DNA from: Verrucomicrobiaceae bacterium
GTDB lineage: Bacteria; Verrucomicrobiota; Verrucomicrobiia; Verrucomicrobiales; Verrucomicrobiaceae
Reading direction: 5' to 3'
Assembly: GCA_016795365.1 (NCBI GenBank)
Contig: JAEUHN010000026.1
Span: forward strand, 1 to 64,000
DNA: 64,000 nt
The notes below the pieces were generated by a model. The model saw only the letters and a program-made list of their open reading frames with translations. It was not told the DNA's origin and made no database searches. Shown in pieces: positions 17,334 through 26,606 of the stretch; positions within the stretch are counted from its first letter, which is position 1; each line of letters starts with the position of its first letter. The position numbers and the translations under genes are program-made.

Positions 17334-18362
17334 ATGTCCGCCTTCGATCAGCTCAAAACCGAACTCCTCGCTTCTCCACGCCAATGGCTAGTCACCGGAG
17401 GCGCAGGTTTCATCGGCTCACATCTCACCGAGACGCTGCTGAAGCTGAATCAAAAGGTCGTGGTGCTCGACAATCTCGCCACCGGCCATCGCAAGAACAT
17501 TGACGACGTGCTCACCAAGGTGAGCAACGACCAGCGGCACAACTTGCTTTTCATCGAAGGCGACATCACGGACCGAACCACCTGCGCAGGTGCGATGATC
17601 GGCTGCGACTACGTTTTGCACCAGGCCGGCCTCGGCTCCGTGCCGCGCAGCATCGAGCGCCCAACCGACACGCACGCGGCGAACGTCACAGGCACTTTGC
17701 ATCTTATGGACGCCGCGCGCGTCGCAGGTGTGAAGCGTTTCGTTTATGCATCGAGCAGCTCCGTGTATGGCGATGACCCCACTCTGCCCAAGGTCGAAGG
17801 CCGCACCGGCAACCCGCTCTCGCCGTATGCCGCGAGCAAGGCCATGTGCGAGACCTACGCGAAGGTGTTCCATCGCTGCTATGGCATGCAGATCGTGGGC
17901 TTGAGATATTTTAATGTCTTCGGTCCGCGCCAGGACCCCGAGGGACCGTATGCCGCTGTGATGCCGAAGTGGATCTCCGCGCTGCGCAAGGGCGAGACCG
18001 TCTTCATCAATGGCGATGGCGAGACCTCGCGCGACTTCTGCTACGTGGCCAATGTGGTGCAGGCCAACCTGCTCTCCGCCACCGCGCAGCACGACGAGAT
18101 CGGCGTGCAGGTCTTCAATGTTGCACGCGGAGACCGCACGTCGCTCAACCAGCTCTTCGCCGCGATTCGCGCGAGCCTGCAGCGTCGTGATCCAAGCATT
18201 GGTAATCCGCAGCCCACCTATCGCGACTTCCGTCCTGGCGACATCCTGCACTCGCAGGCGGATATCTCACACATCCAGCGCCTCACGGGTTACGAGCCAA
18301 CTCACGACGTGCAGCAAGGGCTGGAAGAAGCGCTCGAGTGGTATTGGGCCAACTTGAAGTAG
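17334..18362 (+). CDS. UDP-sugar 4-epimerase, extended SDR (WbpP/UDP-GlcNAc 4-epimerase-like)
   Basis: ATG 17334 gives 342 residues, normal for extended SDRs. The NAD-binding motif WLVTGGAGFIGSH is at residues 18-30. The active site has SSSSVYGDD and YAASK (Tyr-X3-Lys), followed by LRYFNVFGPRQDP. GPYAAVMPKWI, NGDGETSRDFCYV and the C-terminal YRDFRPGDILHSQAD segment are characteristic of the WbpP/TviC branch, which interconverts UDP-GlcNAc/GlcNAcA and the GalNAc forms. It would feed surface polysaccharide synthesis. It is convergent with mfd, 3 bp apart. Confidence 0.85.
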   Translation: MSAFDQLKTELLASPRQWLVTGGAGFIGSHLTETLLKLNQKVVVLDNLATGHRKNIDDVLTKVSNDQRHNLLFIEGDITDRTTCAGAMIGCDYVLHQAGLGSVPRSIERPTDTHAANVTGTLHLMDAARVAGVKRFVYASSSSVYGDDPTLPKVEGRTGNPLSPYAASKAMCETYAKVFHRCYGMQIVGLRYFNVFGPRQDPEGPYAAVMPKWISALRKGETVFINGDGETSRDFCYVANVVQANLLSATAQHDEIGVQVFNVARGDRTSLNQLFAAIRASLQRRDPSIGNPQPTYRDFRPGDILHSQADISHIQRLTGYEPTHDVQQGLEEALEWYWANLK

Positions 18363-18365
18363 TCC

Positions 18366-21300
18366 TCAAAACGCTCGCAGCATCTCCAGCGCTTCGTTGA
18401 GCTGCGCGACGCCGTCGCTTTCCGTCTTCAATCGCGGGAAGCGTCCGTTCACCATGATAAAGCCGGTGCCGCGTGCGAGCATGAGCTTGCGTTCTTTGAT
18501 CTCGACCGACGTGATACCTTGATGCGCAGCAGCGAGACGAATCGCGGCGCAGACGAGCAGGTTCTCCATCGCGTGGGGCAGGCGGCCAAACTGATCGCGC
18601 CACAGCTGCGCGAGTTCGTCGATTTCCTTCTTTGAAGTGACCTCAGCAACCGCGCGATAAGCCTGGATGCGCAGCTTGGCGTCCTCGATGTAGTCGCTCG
18701 GGATGAACGCAGGCTCCAGCCCAGGCAGTGCGCCGTTGAACGCGGTCTCGCTCAAGCACAGGAAGTCCGCGCGCATCGCCACATCGATCGGACGCTGCGA
18801 GCGCTTGCCTTGGTTCTTGTTCACCGCCTGCTTCAGCATCTGGCAATACAAGTCAAAGCCCACCGCCGCGATGTGGCCGCTCTGCTCAGTGCCCAGCAAG
18901 TTGCCGGCACCACGAATCTCCAGGTCGCGCATGGCGATCTTGAAGCCCGAGCCGAGCGCCGTGTATTGCTTGATCGCGTTCACACGCTTGCGCGCATCGC
19001 CACCGGTCACGAAGTCGCGAGGCAACAGCAGATAAGCGTGCGCCCGCTGATCGCCGCGTCCCACGCGACCGCGGAGTTGATACAAGTCCGCAAGGCCAAA
19101 GCGGTCCGCGCGGTCGATGATGATCGTGTTCGCATTCGGCACGTCCACGCCGCTTTCGATGATCGTCGTGCATAGCAGCACATCGGCCTCGCCACTGACA
19201 AACTTGTGCATCGTCACCTCCAGCAGCCCTTCGTCCATCTGGCCGTGCCCAATCACAATGCGCGCACGCGGGCACAGGCCCATCAGCTTCGCCTTCACCG
19301 CGTCCATGTCGCCCACGCGGTTGTGCAGGAAATACACCTGACCGCCGCGATCGAGTTCTGCATTGATTGCATCGCGGATCACGCGGTCGTCATACGGACA
19401 AATCGTCGTCGCCACCGCGTGACGGCTCGGCGGCGGCGTCTCGATGGTGCTCATGTCGCGCATACCCATCAGCGCCAGATACAGTGTTCGCGGGATCGGC
19501 GTAGCGCTCAGCGTCAGCACGTCGATGAGGCGGAACATCTCCTTGAAGCGCTCCTTGTGCTTAACACCAAAGCGCTGCTCCTCATCCACCACGGCGAACC
19601 CGAGGTCTTTGAAGACGATGTCCTTGGACAGCAGTCGATGCGTGCCGATCACGATGTCCACACTGCCATCGGCTAGGCCTTTGATGATCTCGCGTTCCTT
19701 GTCCGGCGGCGTGAGTCGGCACAGCATCTCCACGCTCACTGGAAACTCGCTCATGCGTTCGCGGAAGGTCTTGAGATGCTGAGCCACTAGCACCGTCGTC
19801 GGTGCCAGGATCGCGACTTGGCGTCCGCCCATCACCGCCTTGAACGCGGCGCGGATCGCCACCTCGGTTTTGCCAAAGCCCACGTCTGCGCACAACAGTC
19901 GGTCCATCGGACGCTCGCTCTCCATGTCGCGCTTGATCTCATCCACACTGCGGAGCTGATCGGGCGTCTCGCGATAAATGAAGCTGCCTTCGAACTCTGC
20001 CTGCCACTTCGTGTCCGGCGCGTGCGCGATGCCTTTCGCGTTTTGGCGTTCGGCGGCCACGCTCAGCATCTTCGCAGCGAACTCCTCCACGCTGCGCTCC
20101 GCGTTCTTGCGGGTGCGTGCCCACTTGGTGTCGCCCAGCTTGTTCAGCGCGGGCGCCTTGCCACCCACGCCCACGTAGCGCGACACGAGATGGCCTTGCT
20201 GCAGAGGCACATAAAGCCGTGCGTCCTCCGCGAATTTCAGCACCATCACTTCCTTGCCATCGCGCAACTCGATGCCGAGGAACTTGCCGATGCCGTGATC
20301 CATGTGGACGACGAGGTCGTGCTCGCGCAGTTCCTTCACCAGATCGCGAGCGTGTCGCAGCACCTGTGCCTCCTCCAACTTCGAGCCGCGCACACGTCGC
20401 GTGATCTGGTGACGACCAAAGATCTCGGCGCCCGTGAGCACCGCGAGCTTCGCTGCTGGCACCGTGAAGCCTCGATACAACATGCCGAGCATCAGCGTCG
20501 CTTTGGTGCCGGTCTTGAGTTCCTCAAAGCGCTGCAACTCCGACTCGTTGTGGAAGAAGATGATCACCTTCCAGCCCTCAGCGCGCCACTCGCTGATCTG
20601 CTTGTCGAACTGCTGCCGCCGCGCCTCGTGAATGACAAAGTCTGCCGCATCGAACACGCCGAGCGGGTTGTCGTGAATGGCGGTGGCGAAGTCCTCCGCG
20701 CCTTCCTTTTCCGCCGCATCGACCGTGATGCGCGCGTCGCAGTCGAGCGTCGGTTCGCACTCGATGGCAATGATGAGATCGTCCTTGCCAATGTAGTCGC
20801 GCACGAGGCTCGTCTTCGTGTCCGAGTCCGCGAGCTGAACGATGATGCCCGCCTGCTCCAGCTTGCGCACGCTGCCCTGGTCGTTCACGTCGAACACGCG
20901 CAACGACTCGATTTCGTCGTCGAACAACTCGATGCGCAACGGCTCGTCCGCCTGCCAGCAGTAGAGATCGAAGATGCCACCACGACGCGCGAACTGACCG
21001 CGCTCGATCACCTGCGGCACGCGCTCGTAGCCCGCCGCTTCGAGTTCCACAGCTAGTGCCTCGACATCCAGCCGCTGCCCCACCTTGAGGAAACGCTGCT
21101 GTGTCTCGACATCGCGCAAGGTCGGCACCTGCTCGTCCAGACTGTCCGCGCACAGCACCACGGCTTCCTTCGTTGTGCGGCTCTTCGCGAGCACCGACAC
21201 ACGCTCTGCCACCGCATCAGGGTCAGGCAGTGCGCCTGCGACCGATGCCATCTGACGCGGGAAGTAAAGCAGCGGCACCTGCCACACGCTCAGCTCCGCG

Positions 21301-21734
21301 TTGATGAGGTCCTGCATCTTCGGGTCCGCGCACACCAGCCACACGCGCTTGCCTTTCGCGGCCTGAAGCAAAAGCGCTGCCGCGAAACCCTGTGCGCGCG
21401 GTGTGACGTGATCGAGCACCAGTGGCTGCTTGCCGAACAAGGCGAGTCGCTCCTCGAACTCCGCCGTCTTCGCCACGAACCGCACCAATGCCGAAGCACT
21501 CGGCTTTGCCTTGGCCGGTGCGGCCTCGGCTTTCACCTTCGCGGGCTTCGGTGGTTCAGGCTCCGTGAGCTTGCGCGCGATGGCTTCAACCAGCGGATGC
21601 TCCGGCTCTGGCGGCGGCTCTTGGGCAATCGCCTTCTCCCGAAGCATGCGCACACGCGACCAGTCATCGGACGGCGCATACGCGGGCTTCTTCGGTTTGC
21701 GAGGTTTGCGCGGTGAGCCGAAGGGAGTTTTCAA
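18366..21734 (-). CDS. mfd: Transcription-repair coupling factor Mfd
   Basis: The frame starts at TTG 21734 (1122 residues); the first ATG is Met30 at 21647, so the true start is uncertain. After a Lys/Pro/Ala-rich extension come the UvrB-homology region, the RNA-polymerase-interacting CarD-like domain (HDLVVHMDHGIGKFLGIEL), and a RecG-like translocase with Walker A (ADVGFGKTEVAIRAA), the Walker B variant DEEQRFG, SATPIPRTL and QLRGRVGRG, then the TRCF C-terminal domain. Mfd dislodges RNA polymerase stalled at DNA damage and recruits UvrA. The N-terminal basic, proline-rich tail of about 95 residues is longer than usual. Confidence 0.96.
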   Translation of the reverse strand: MKTPFGSPRKPRKPKKPAYAPSDDWSRVRMLREKAIAQEPPPEPEHPLVEAIARKLTEPEPPKPAKVKAEAAPAKAKPSASALVRFVAKTAEFEERLALFGKQPLVLDHVTPRAQGFAAALLLQAAKGKRVWLVCADPKMQDLINAELSVWQVPLLYFPRQMASVAGALPDPDAVAERVSVLAKSRTTKEAVVLCADSLDEQVPTLRDVETQQRFLKVGQRLDVEALAVELEAAGYERVPQVIERGQFARRGGIFDLYCWQADEPLRIELFDDEIESLRVFDVNDQGSVRKLEQAGIIVQLADSDTKTSLVRDYIGKDDLIIAIECEPTLDCDARITVDAAEKEGAEDFATAIHDNPLGVFDAADFVIHEARRQQFDKQISEWRAEGWKVIIFFHNESELQRFEELKTGTKATLMLGMLYRGFTVPAAKLAVLTGAEIFGRHQITRRVRGSKLEEAQVLRHARDLVKELREHDLVVHMDHGIGKFLGIELRDGKEVMVLKFAEDARLYVPLQQGHLVSRYVGVGGKAPALNKLGDTKWARTRKNAERSVEEFAAKMLSVAAERQNAKGIAHAPDTKWQAEFEGSFIYRETPDQLRSVDEIKRDMESERPMDRLLCADVGFGKTEVAIRAAFKAVMGGRQVAILAPTTVLVAQHLKTFRERMSEFPVSVEMLCRLTPPDKEREIIKGLADGSVDIVIGTHRLLSKDIVFKDLGFAVVDEEQRFGVKHKERFKEMFRLIDVLTLSATPIPRTLYLALMGMRDMSTIETPPPSRHAVATTICPYDDRVIRDAINAELDRGGQVYFLHNRVGDMDAVKAKLMGLCPRARIVIGHGQMDEGLLEVTMHKFVSGEADVLLCTTIIESGVDVPNANTIIIDRADRFGLADLYQLRGRVGRGDQRAHAYLLLPRDFVTGGDARKRVNAIKQYTALGSGFKIAMRDLEIRGAGNLLGTEQSGHIAAVGFDLYCQMLKQAVNKNQGKRSQRPIDVAMRADFLCLSETAFNGALPGLEPAFIPSDYIEDAKLRIQAYRAVAEVTSKKEIDELAQLWRDQFGRLPHAMENLLVCAAIRLAAAHQGITSVEIKERKLMLARGTGFIMVNGRFPRLKTESDGVAQLNEALEMLRAF

Positions 21735-21787
21735 AAGCAGTGAAGGCTAACGTGTCGGCAGCTGGCGGGGCTGCAACCGAGTTGACC

Positions 21788-24700
21788 TCAATGCAGGTAA
21801 AAGAACTCGTTTGAGTTGATCAGCGCGTGGCACAGATCGGCGAGGGCTTCCTTGTTCGGATCGAAGTTGCCGCCGCTGGCCTTGGGGGCCGCCGCGCTGG
21901 ACTCCCATGTCCATTGCCGCGTGGCGGGGGCTTTCACCATGGCGGGCACCTGGTCGGCGGTGATGTCTGCCACGCAGGTCGGGTCCGCGTTGCTGGCCCA
22001 GGTCATGAGCTTGCCCGCATCGAGCAAGCCATTGCGCAGGGCCACACGCGCAATCGCACCATCCCACAGGCTCCTCTTGTCCATGTCGCGACCGCCGACA
22101 TACAGCACGCGCTTGTCATTGATCCATGCGCCGCAGACCTGGCTGTGGACGGTCATGTTCTGCATCTCTGCGGCGGGATCGCTCAGATCGCGGGCATAAA
22201 AGGTGATCGTGCTGCCGAATTGATGTCCCTCGGCGGGATGCGGGTCAATACTGGCGGCGACATAGAACGGCTTGTTCAGCGGGATGCGCAGTCCGCTGGG
22301 CACGGCCTCGTAGAGCTGGCTGCCCTGGAAGTCCTCGCCGCTGAGCTGCATGATGAGGTTGTTAGGTTTGTGCGCCGACTTCTCGCTGGTCACGCCGAAG
22401 GACCAGCCGCTCTCGGATTTGCCGTTGTTCCAGCGCGAGACGATGGTGCGCACACCGGCGTCGGGATACAGAGACTTGAGCATCACCACGGCCTCGACGG
22501 CGAACTGCTCGTTCTCGATCTTGGTGTCCAAGTTGACGCGCAGCTTTTCGTTCGGCGTTCCAGGCTGGAGCATCATCGACTTCGCCGTCTTCGAGGCTGG
22601 ACCAAAGATCTTCGCCGCGTCCGCCAGCGGCGAGGCGACGGGCGGCGGCGGTGGTGCCTCGCGCTTCAACTGAGCGCGCTGCTCCTTCAGGAATGCGGTC
22701 GCCGCCTTCACCTCGTCAGCCTTGGGATCACGGGCAAAGACGAGTTGGTAGAGCTGGCGCAGCAGTTCCGTGTCGCTCGCAGGCTTGTTCTTGATCAAAC
22801 GTGCTGCCAGCGCGCGAGCGCGGTCGAGTGGCCATTCGCCATTGACCAGCAGCAGGCTTTGCGTGGCGGTCGTTGTGGCCTGGCGCTCAGGAATGCTCTG
22901 GAACCCGGCGGGTTGATCGAGGCTGGCAAGGAACTCCTCCTGGCTGTTGCGGATACGCTTCAGATACACCGAGCGGCATGGCTTGCTCTTGTCTTCACCT
23001 TCGCCCGTGGAGCGACCGGTGAGTTCGCCGCTCGCTGCGAGCACCGCATCGCGTGCCTGCTCCGCATCGAGACGACGCGGGCTAAAGCGCCACAGCAAAC
23101 GGTTTTCCGGGTCCTTCAGCATCGCCTCCGCTGGCGGTGTGCCGCGAGCGGTCTGGCGATACGTCGCGCTTGTGACGATGAGCCGATGAAGGTCCTTCAG
23201 CTTCCATCCACCCTGCACGAATTGCGTCGTGAGCCAGTCGAGCAGCTCGGGGTGCGTGGGCTTTTCGCCGAGATGCCCGAAATCGCTGGCCGTGCCTGCG
23301 ATGCCTTTGCCGAAGTGCCACTGCCACACGCGGTTCACGATCACGCGCGTAGTCAGCGGATTGTCGGGTCGCGTGAGCCAGTTGGCCAAGACGGTGCGGC
23401 GGCCTGTGGTCGTGGCACTGCCCGAGGGCTCGGGAATCGTTGCGTCCCTGGGATCGAGGATCGTGAGGAAGCCGGGGTTCACCTTCACCTCGCCAGCGCG
23501 GCGTGTTTTGAACTTCGTCTCCGCACCCTTCGTGCCCGTCTCGCCGATCACGAACGCGGTGAGCAATGGCTTTGGCTTGAGCGACTCGAACTTCGCCAAC
23601 TCCTCCCGGGCCTTGGCGAGGTTTGTGACGTCGGGCTCCTTCATCTTATCTTCCTTGAAGCGCACGCGCTCATACTCCGCCTGCCGCCACGCGAGCTGCA
23701 CCACCTGCTCCTCCCACGGCGAGCGCTGCTCTTTGGGCTTGCGCCACATGGCCTGCACCTCGTCGGGAAATTTCTCCATCGCGTTGGTCTGCGCTTTCTG
23801 AATGCGTGGCTCGATGATGCTGTCGATGACCTTGCGCGGCTCCATGGTCGCGGCTTCCCACACCTTCGTCTGCTCCGCGTGCTGCCGTTTTTCTTCAGCG
23901 GTCGCGAGCACCTTGTCCTCGGCCCAGGTGATGTTGCCAAAGAACGCCTGCAGCCGGTAGTAGTCCTTCTGGAGGATCGGATCGAACTTGTGATCATGGC
24001 AGTGCGCGCACTGCACCGACAGGCCCAGGAACACATCGCCAGTCACATCCGTGACCTCGTCCAAGGTCGCGCGCCATTGTCCTTCGGCATCGCGTTGATT
24101 GTATTCGTAGATCGAGTGGCGCAGGAAGGCGGTGCCGATGGTCACACTCGGATCGTCCGGCGCGATCTCGTCGCCCGCGATCTGCTCGCGCACGAACTGG
24201 TCATACGGCTTGTCGTCGTTGAGCGACTTGATCACGTAATCACGATACGGCCACGCATGGGGCCGATACGAATCCAGGCGATAGCCATCGCTTTCCGCAT
24301 AGCGCACCAAGTCCAGCCAATGCTGTGCCCAGCGCTCACCGTAGCGTGGCGAGGCAAGCAGGCGATCCACGAGGCGGCTGTAGGCGGTGGTAGGGGAACG
24401 TGGAGAGGTTGAGACGTTGAGAGGTGGAGAAGCCTCAGCCGGTGAGCCTTTCGCAAGTTCCCCGCCTCTCGACTTCCTCACGTCTCCACTTCTCGACGCG
24501 GCCTTCTCGACATCAGTCTCCTGCACAAACGCGCGCACTTCCTCCGGCGTTGGCGGCAGACCGGTGAGATCGAAGGTCACACGACGAATCAATTCCTCCG
24601 GGGAGGCCTCGGGCGCGGGCTGGAGTCCGTTCTCCGCCAGCTTTGCGCGCACAAAAGCATCCACTGGATTCGTTGCTGTGCTCACCGCTGGCACCTTCGG

Positions 24701-25156
24701 ATTCTGCACGGGCTGAAAGGCCCACCACTTGCGATCTTCATCAGTGATCTGGCCTGGCTTGCGCGCGAGTTTCGCGCTCGCGACTTCCGCCTCCGGCCAG
24801 GGCGCACCCATCGTGATCCATTGCTTCAGCACCGCGATGTCCGTGTCGCTCAGCTTGCCGTCCGGCGGCATCTGCATGTCCTTGTCAGCATATTCGACCG
24901 CCTTGATGAGCAGCGACTTCTCGGGCTGGTGTGGCACCACCGCAGCACCCTGTTCGCCGCCTTGCAGAATGTAGGGCAGGTTGTCCAGGCGCAGGCCGCC
25001 TTTCTTCTTCTGCGCGCCGTGGCATTCCTGGCATTGGTTCGCGAGGATCGGACGAACCTTGGACTCAAAGAACTGCAGAGCCTCCGGCGTAGGCGCGGCC
25101 GAGACGCAGCTCATGCCAAGCAATGCGGCGCAGAGTGATGAGGTGAGACGAGTCAT
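21788..25156 (-). CDS. Giant PSD1-type cytochrome: CxxCH domain, DUF1549, DUF1553 with inserted LamG domain
   Basis: ATG 25156 begins a signal peptide (MTRLTSSLCAALLGMSCVSA), giving 1122 residues. The N-terminal domain has the heme-c motif CQECH and the MPPDGKLSD segment of PVC-type cytochromes. DUF1549 has PPTPEEVRAF, LLASPRYGERW and VQCAHCHDHKF. DUF1553 follows (PTHPELLDWLTTQF and RRLDAEQARDA). It ends ALINSNEFFYLH, the usual family end. Two oddities are a low-complexity insertion of about 40 residues inside DUF1549, encoded by a quasi-palindrome, and a concanavalin-like LamG domain at about residues 865-1055 inside DUF1553. It is expected in the envelope, with function unknown for the family. 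Confidence 0.88.
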   Translation of the reverse strand: MTRLTSSLCAALLGMSCVSAAPTPEALQFFESKVRPILANQCQECHGAQKKKGGLRLDNLPYILQGGEQGAAVVPHQPEKSLLIKAVEYADKDMQMPPDGKLSDTDIAVLKQWITMGAPWPEAEVASAKLARKPGQITDEDRKWWAFQPVQNPKVPAVSTATNPVDAFVRAKLAENGLQPAPEASPEELIRRVTFDLTGLPPTPEEVRAFVQETDVEKAASRSGDVRKSRGGELAKGSPAEASPPLNVSTSPRSPTTAYSRLVDRLLASPRYGERWAQHWLDLVRYAESDGYRLDSYRPHAWPYRDYVIKSLNDDKPYDQFVREQIAGDEIAPDDPSVTIGTAFLRHSIYEYNQRDAEGQWRATLDEVTDVTGDVFLGLSVQCAHCHDHKFDPILQKDYYRLQAFFGNITWAEDKVLATAEEKRQHAEQTKVWEAATMEPRKVIDSIIEPRIQKAQTNAMEKFPDEVQAMWRKPKEQRSPWEEQVVQLAWRQAEYERVRFKEDKMKEPDVTNLAKAREELAKFESLKPKPLLTAFVIGETGTKGAETKFKTRRAGEVKVNPGFLTILDPRDATIPEPSGSATTTGRRTVLANWLTRPDNPLTTRVIVNRVWQWHFGKGIAGTASDFGHLGEKPTHPELLDWLTTQFVQGGWKLKDLHRLIVTSATYRQTARGTPPAEAMLKDPENRLLWRFSPRRLDAEQARDAVLAASGELTGRSTGEGEDKSKPCRSVYLKRIRNSQEEFLASLDQPAGFQSIPERQATTTATQSLLLVNGEWPLDRARALAARLIKNKPASDTELLRQLYQLVFARDPKADEVKAATAFLKEQRAQLKREAPPPPPVASPLADAAKIFGPASKTAKSMMLQPGTPNEKLRVNLDTKIENEQFAVEAVVMLKSLYPDAGVRTIVSRWNNGKSESGWSFGVTSEKSAHKPNNLIMQLSGEDFQGSQLYEAVPSGLRIPLNKPFYVAASIDPHPAEGHQFGSTITFYARDLSDPAAEMQNMTVHSQVCGAWINDKRVLYVGGRDMDKRSLWDGAIARVALRNGLLDAGKLMTWASNADPTCVADITADQVPAMVKAPATRQWTWESSAAAPKASGGNFDPNKEALADLCHALINSNEFFYLH
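24393..24498. repeat. Imperfect inverted repeat inserted in frame within the DUF1549 coding region
   Basis: The left arm (24393-24430, Gly/Arg-type purine run GTGGAGAGGTTGAG) is roughly the reverse complement of the right arm (24464-24497, CCTCTCGACTTCCTC and CTCCACTTCTCGAC). About 33 nt lie between the arms. It encodes a Ser/Arg/Gly/Pro-rich peptide absent from normal DUF1549 domains, between the conserved FVQE and AYSRLVDRLL blocks. Confidence 0.5.
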
Positions 25157-25304
25157 GTGAGAGGAAAGTTTGGCGATGGACCGAGAGCGGGCCCTTCGAT
25201 GGCTTACGGGGTGGTCATTGCTCAACTTTCCTTTTCAGACCAGAAGCGAAAACCACGCGAGCTAATCGCATAAGGCAACTGTTACGAAACTTTGGTGCGG
25301 GAGT

Positions 25305-25315
25305 GTGACTATACC
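25305..25315 (+). promoter_or_regulatory. Putative extended -10 promoter of the nucleotidyltransferase-like gene
   Basis: The sequence is GTGTGACTATACC at 25303-25315, with -10 TATACC at 25310-25315. It shares TGTGACTATAC with the upstream region of the barrel gene near 12631. If real, transcription starts near 25322, so the in-frame GTG at 25305 cannot be the gene's start. Confidence 0.4.
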
Positions 25316-25370
25316 CCATCAGAGTTCCAAAAAGACAAGCTACGTAGATTCAGCCCCTCCGACTGTGGTC

Positions 25371-26525
25371 ATGCAATACTCACCGGCCAGAAGATTCACT
25401 CGCGATGGAAATGAGGCTTTGGAGAAGCATCTCGCCTGGGTTTGCGAGCAGGTGAAACTGAACGTGGAAGTGCTGCTACCGCCGACCGTGATGGATGGGC
25501 TGGTCCTCACAGGGCCTTATGGATGTGGGGAAGGTGGTGTCATGCGGCTGGTGAATGATGCTCCCTTTGACACGATGGAGTTCGTTGTGCTGGTCAAGGG
25601 TGCAGCACAGGTGGAGAGCGCAGACTTGCGGAAGATTCTGGATGATCTAGCTGGTCGTCTGACGCCCTTCGCCAATACCAAGCTGACCATTCGTATGGAG
25701 TCGAAAGCCCGGCTGAAGAAGGCTGCGGTCAGCGTGGCTTCCTATCATTTCGTTACCCGCCTGCGCTGGATTGTTGGCGACAAGTCCCTGCTGGCAGATT
25801 GCGAGCATCATGCCGACGCACGGCGGATTCCGATCGAGGATGCGATGACCTTGCTGCTTGATTCGTGCTCGGCGCTCCTTCTGGCGAGGGATCGAGTCTA
25901 TCGGCCCGGTTTCTCTATCGACGATGCGGCGTTCGTGATTCGGAGCATGGCACGCGTGCAGATGGCGATGGGCGATGTGATATTGATCGCCCGGCAGCTC
26001 TATCATTGGAGCTGCGTGGAGCGAAACCATCGTCTCAATGACATGCGCAAACCGGACTGGGCATGGACTGTTCTGGGGCATCACATCCAAGGCATGGAGT
26101 TCCAACTGCATCCGATGTTTATTGCGGAATCGCAGGGTGTGCTCGCGGTGCGTTGTCAGCAGGTGAGCGATTTGGCTGGCAAGGTGTGGCTTTGGCTGGA
26201 AAAGCTGAGATTGAACCACGACTTCGCCACCGTGCGCGACTACGCCTACGACGAGAGCACCAAGTGCCCGAAGGAATCGCAGTGGCACAATCTGGTGTTC
26301 AATGCGCGTGCCTTCGGTAGTGCGGGTGTGAGTTCCAAATGGAGGCTGCGGCATCCCTTGGAAAGACTCATGCGTGCGATGCCCCTGCTCCTTTGGGATG
26401 GGGCCGAGGGGCGAAACTATTCTCTCGTGGCATCCTGTCTCGATGTGCTTTCGTCGGTGACGTCGCCTGTCGCTGCCTACGAGAGCCTGTGGCGTCGGCT
26501 GAAGGGAACGGTATTGCCAGCTTGA
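25371..26525 (+). CDS. Hypothetical protein with nucleotidyltransferase-like N-terminus
   Basis: I chose ATG 25371 (384 residues) because an in-frame GTG at 25305 lies inside a promoter-like box. Near residues 45-75 is LVLTGPYGCGEGGVMR followed by DTMEFVVLV. This resembles the Gly-rich loop and acidic strand of minimal nucleotidyltransferases, although the first Asp of the usual D-X-D pair is uncertain. The rest is helical (about residues 140-380) with Trp/His-rich segments (QLYHWSCVERNH). There is no signal peptide, so it is cytoplasmic. It starts divergently from the giant PSD1 gene. The substrate is unknown; similar proteins occur near polysaccharide gene sets. Confidence 0.45.
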   Translation: MQYSPARRFTRDGNEALEKHLAWVCEQVKLNVEVLLPPTVMDGLVLTGPYGCGEGGVMRLVNDAPFDTMEFVVLVKGAAQVESADLRKILDDLAGRLTPFANTKLTIRMESKARLKKAAVSVASYHFVTRLRWIVGDKSLLADCEHHADARRIPIEDAMTLLLDSCSALLLARDRVYRPGFSIDDAAFVIRSMARVQMAMGDVILIARQLYHWSCVERNHRLNDMRKPDWAWTVLGHHIQGMEFQLHPMFIAESQGVLAVRCQQVSDLAGKVWLWLEKLRLNHDFATVRDYAYDESTKCPKESQWHNLVFNARAFGSAGVSSKWRLRHPLERLMRAMPLLLWDGAEGRNYSLVASCLDVLSSVTSPVAAYESLWRRLKGTVLPA

Positions 26526-26606
26526 ACCAGGTGACTGCCAACGGGGCAAAGAGGTTGTCGGGTAATTGTTGAAAGCACAGAGGTGCTGGCACGTCTCTTC
26601 TGCTCC

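Noticed and set aside
21827-24412. An 861-codon open frame on the plus strand inside the giant PSD1 gene
   Set aside because: It is fully antisense to a gene with recognisable DUF1549/DUF1553 motifs. It has no signal peptide, motif or sensible composition, and long antisense frames are common in GC-rich DNA.
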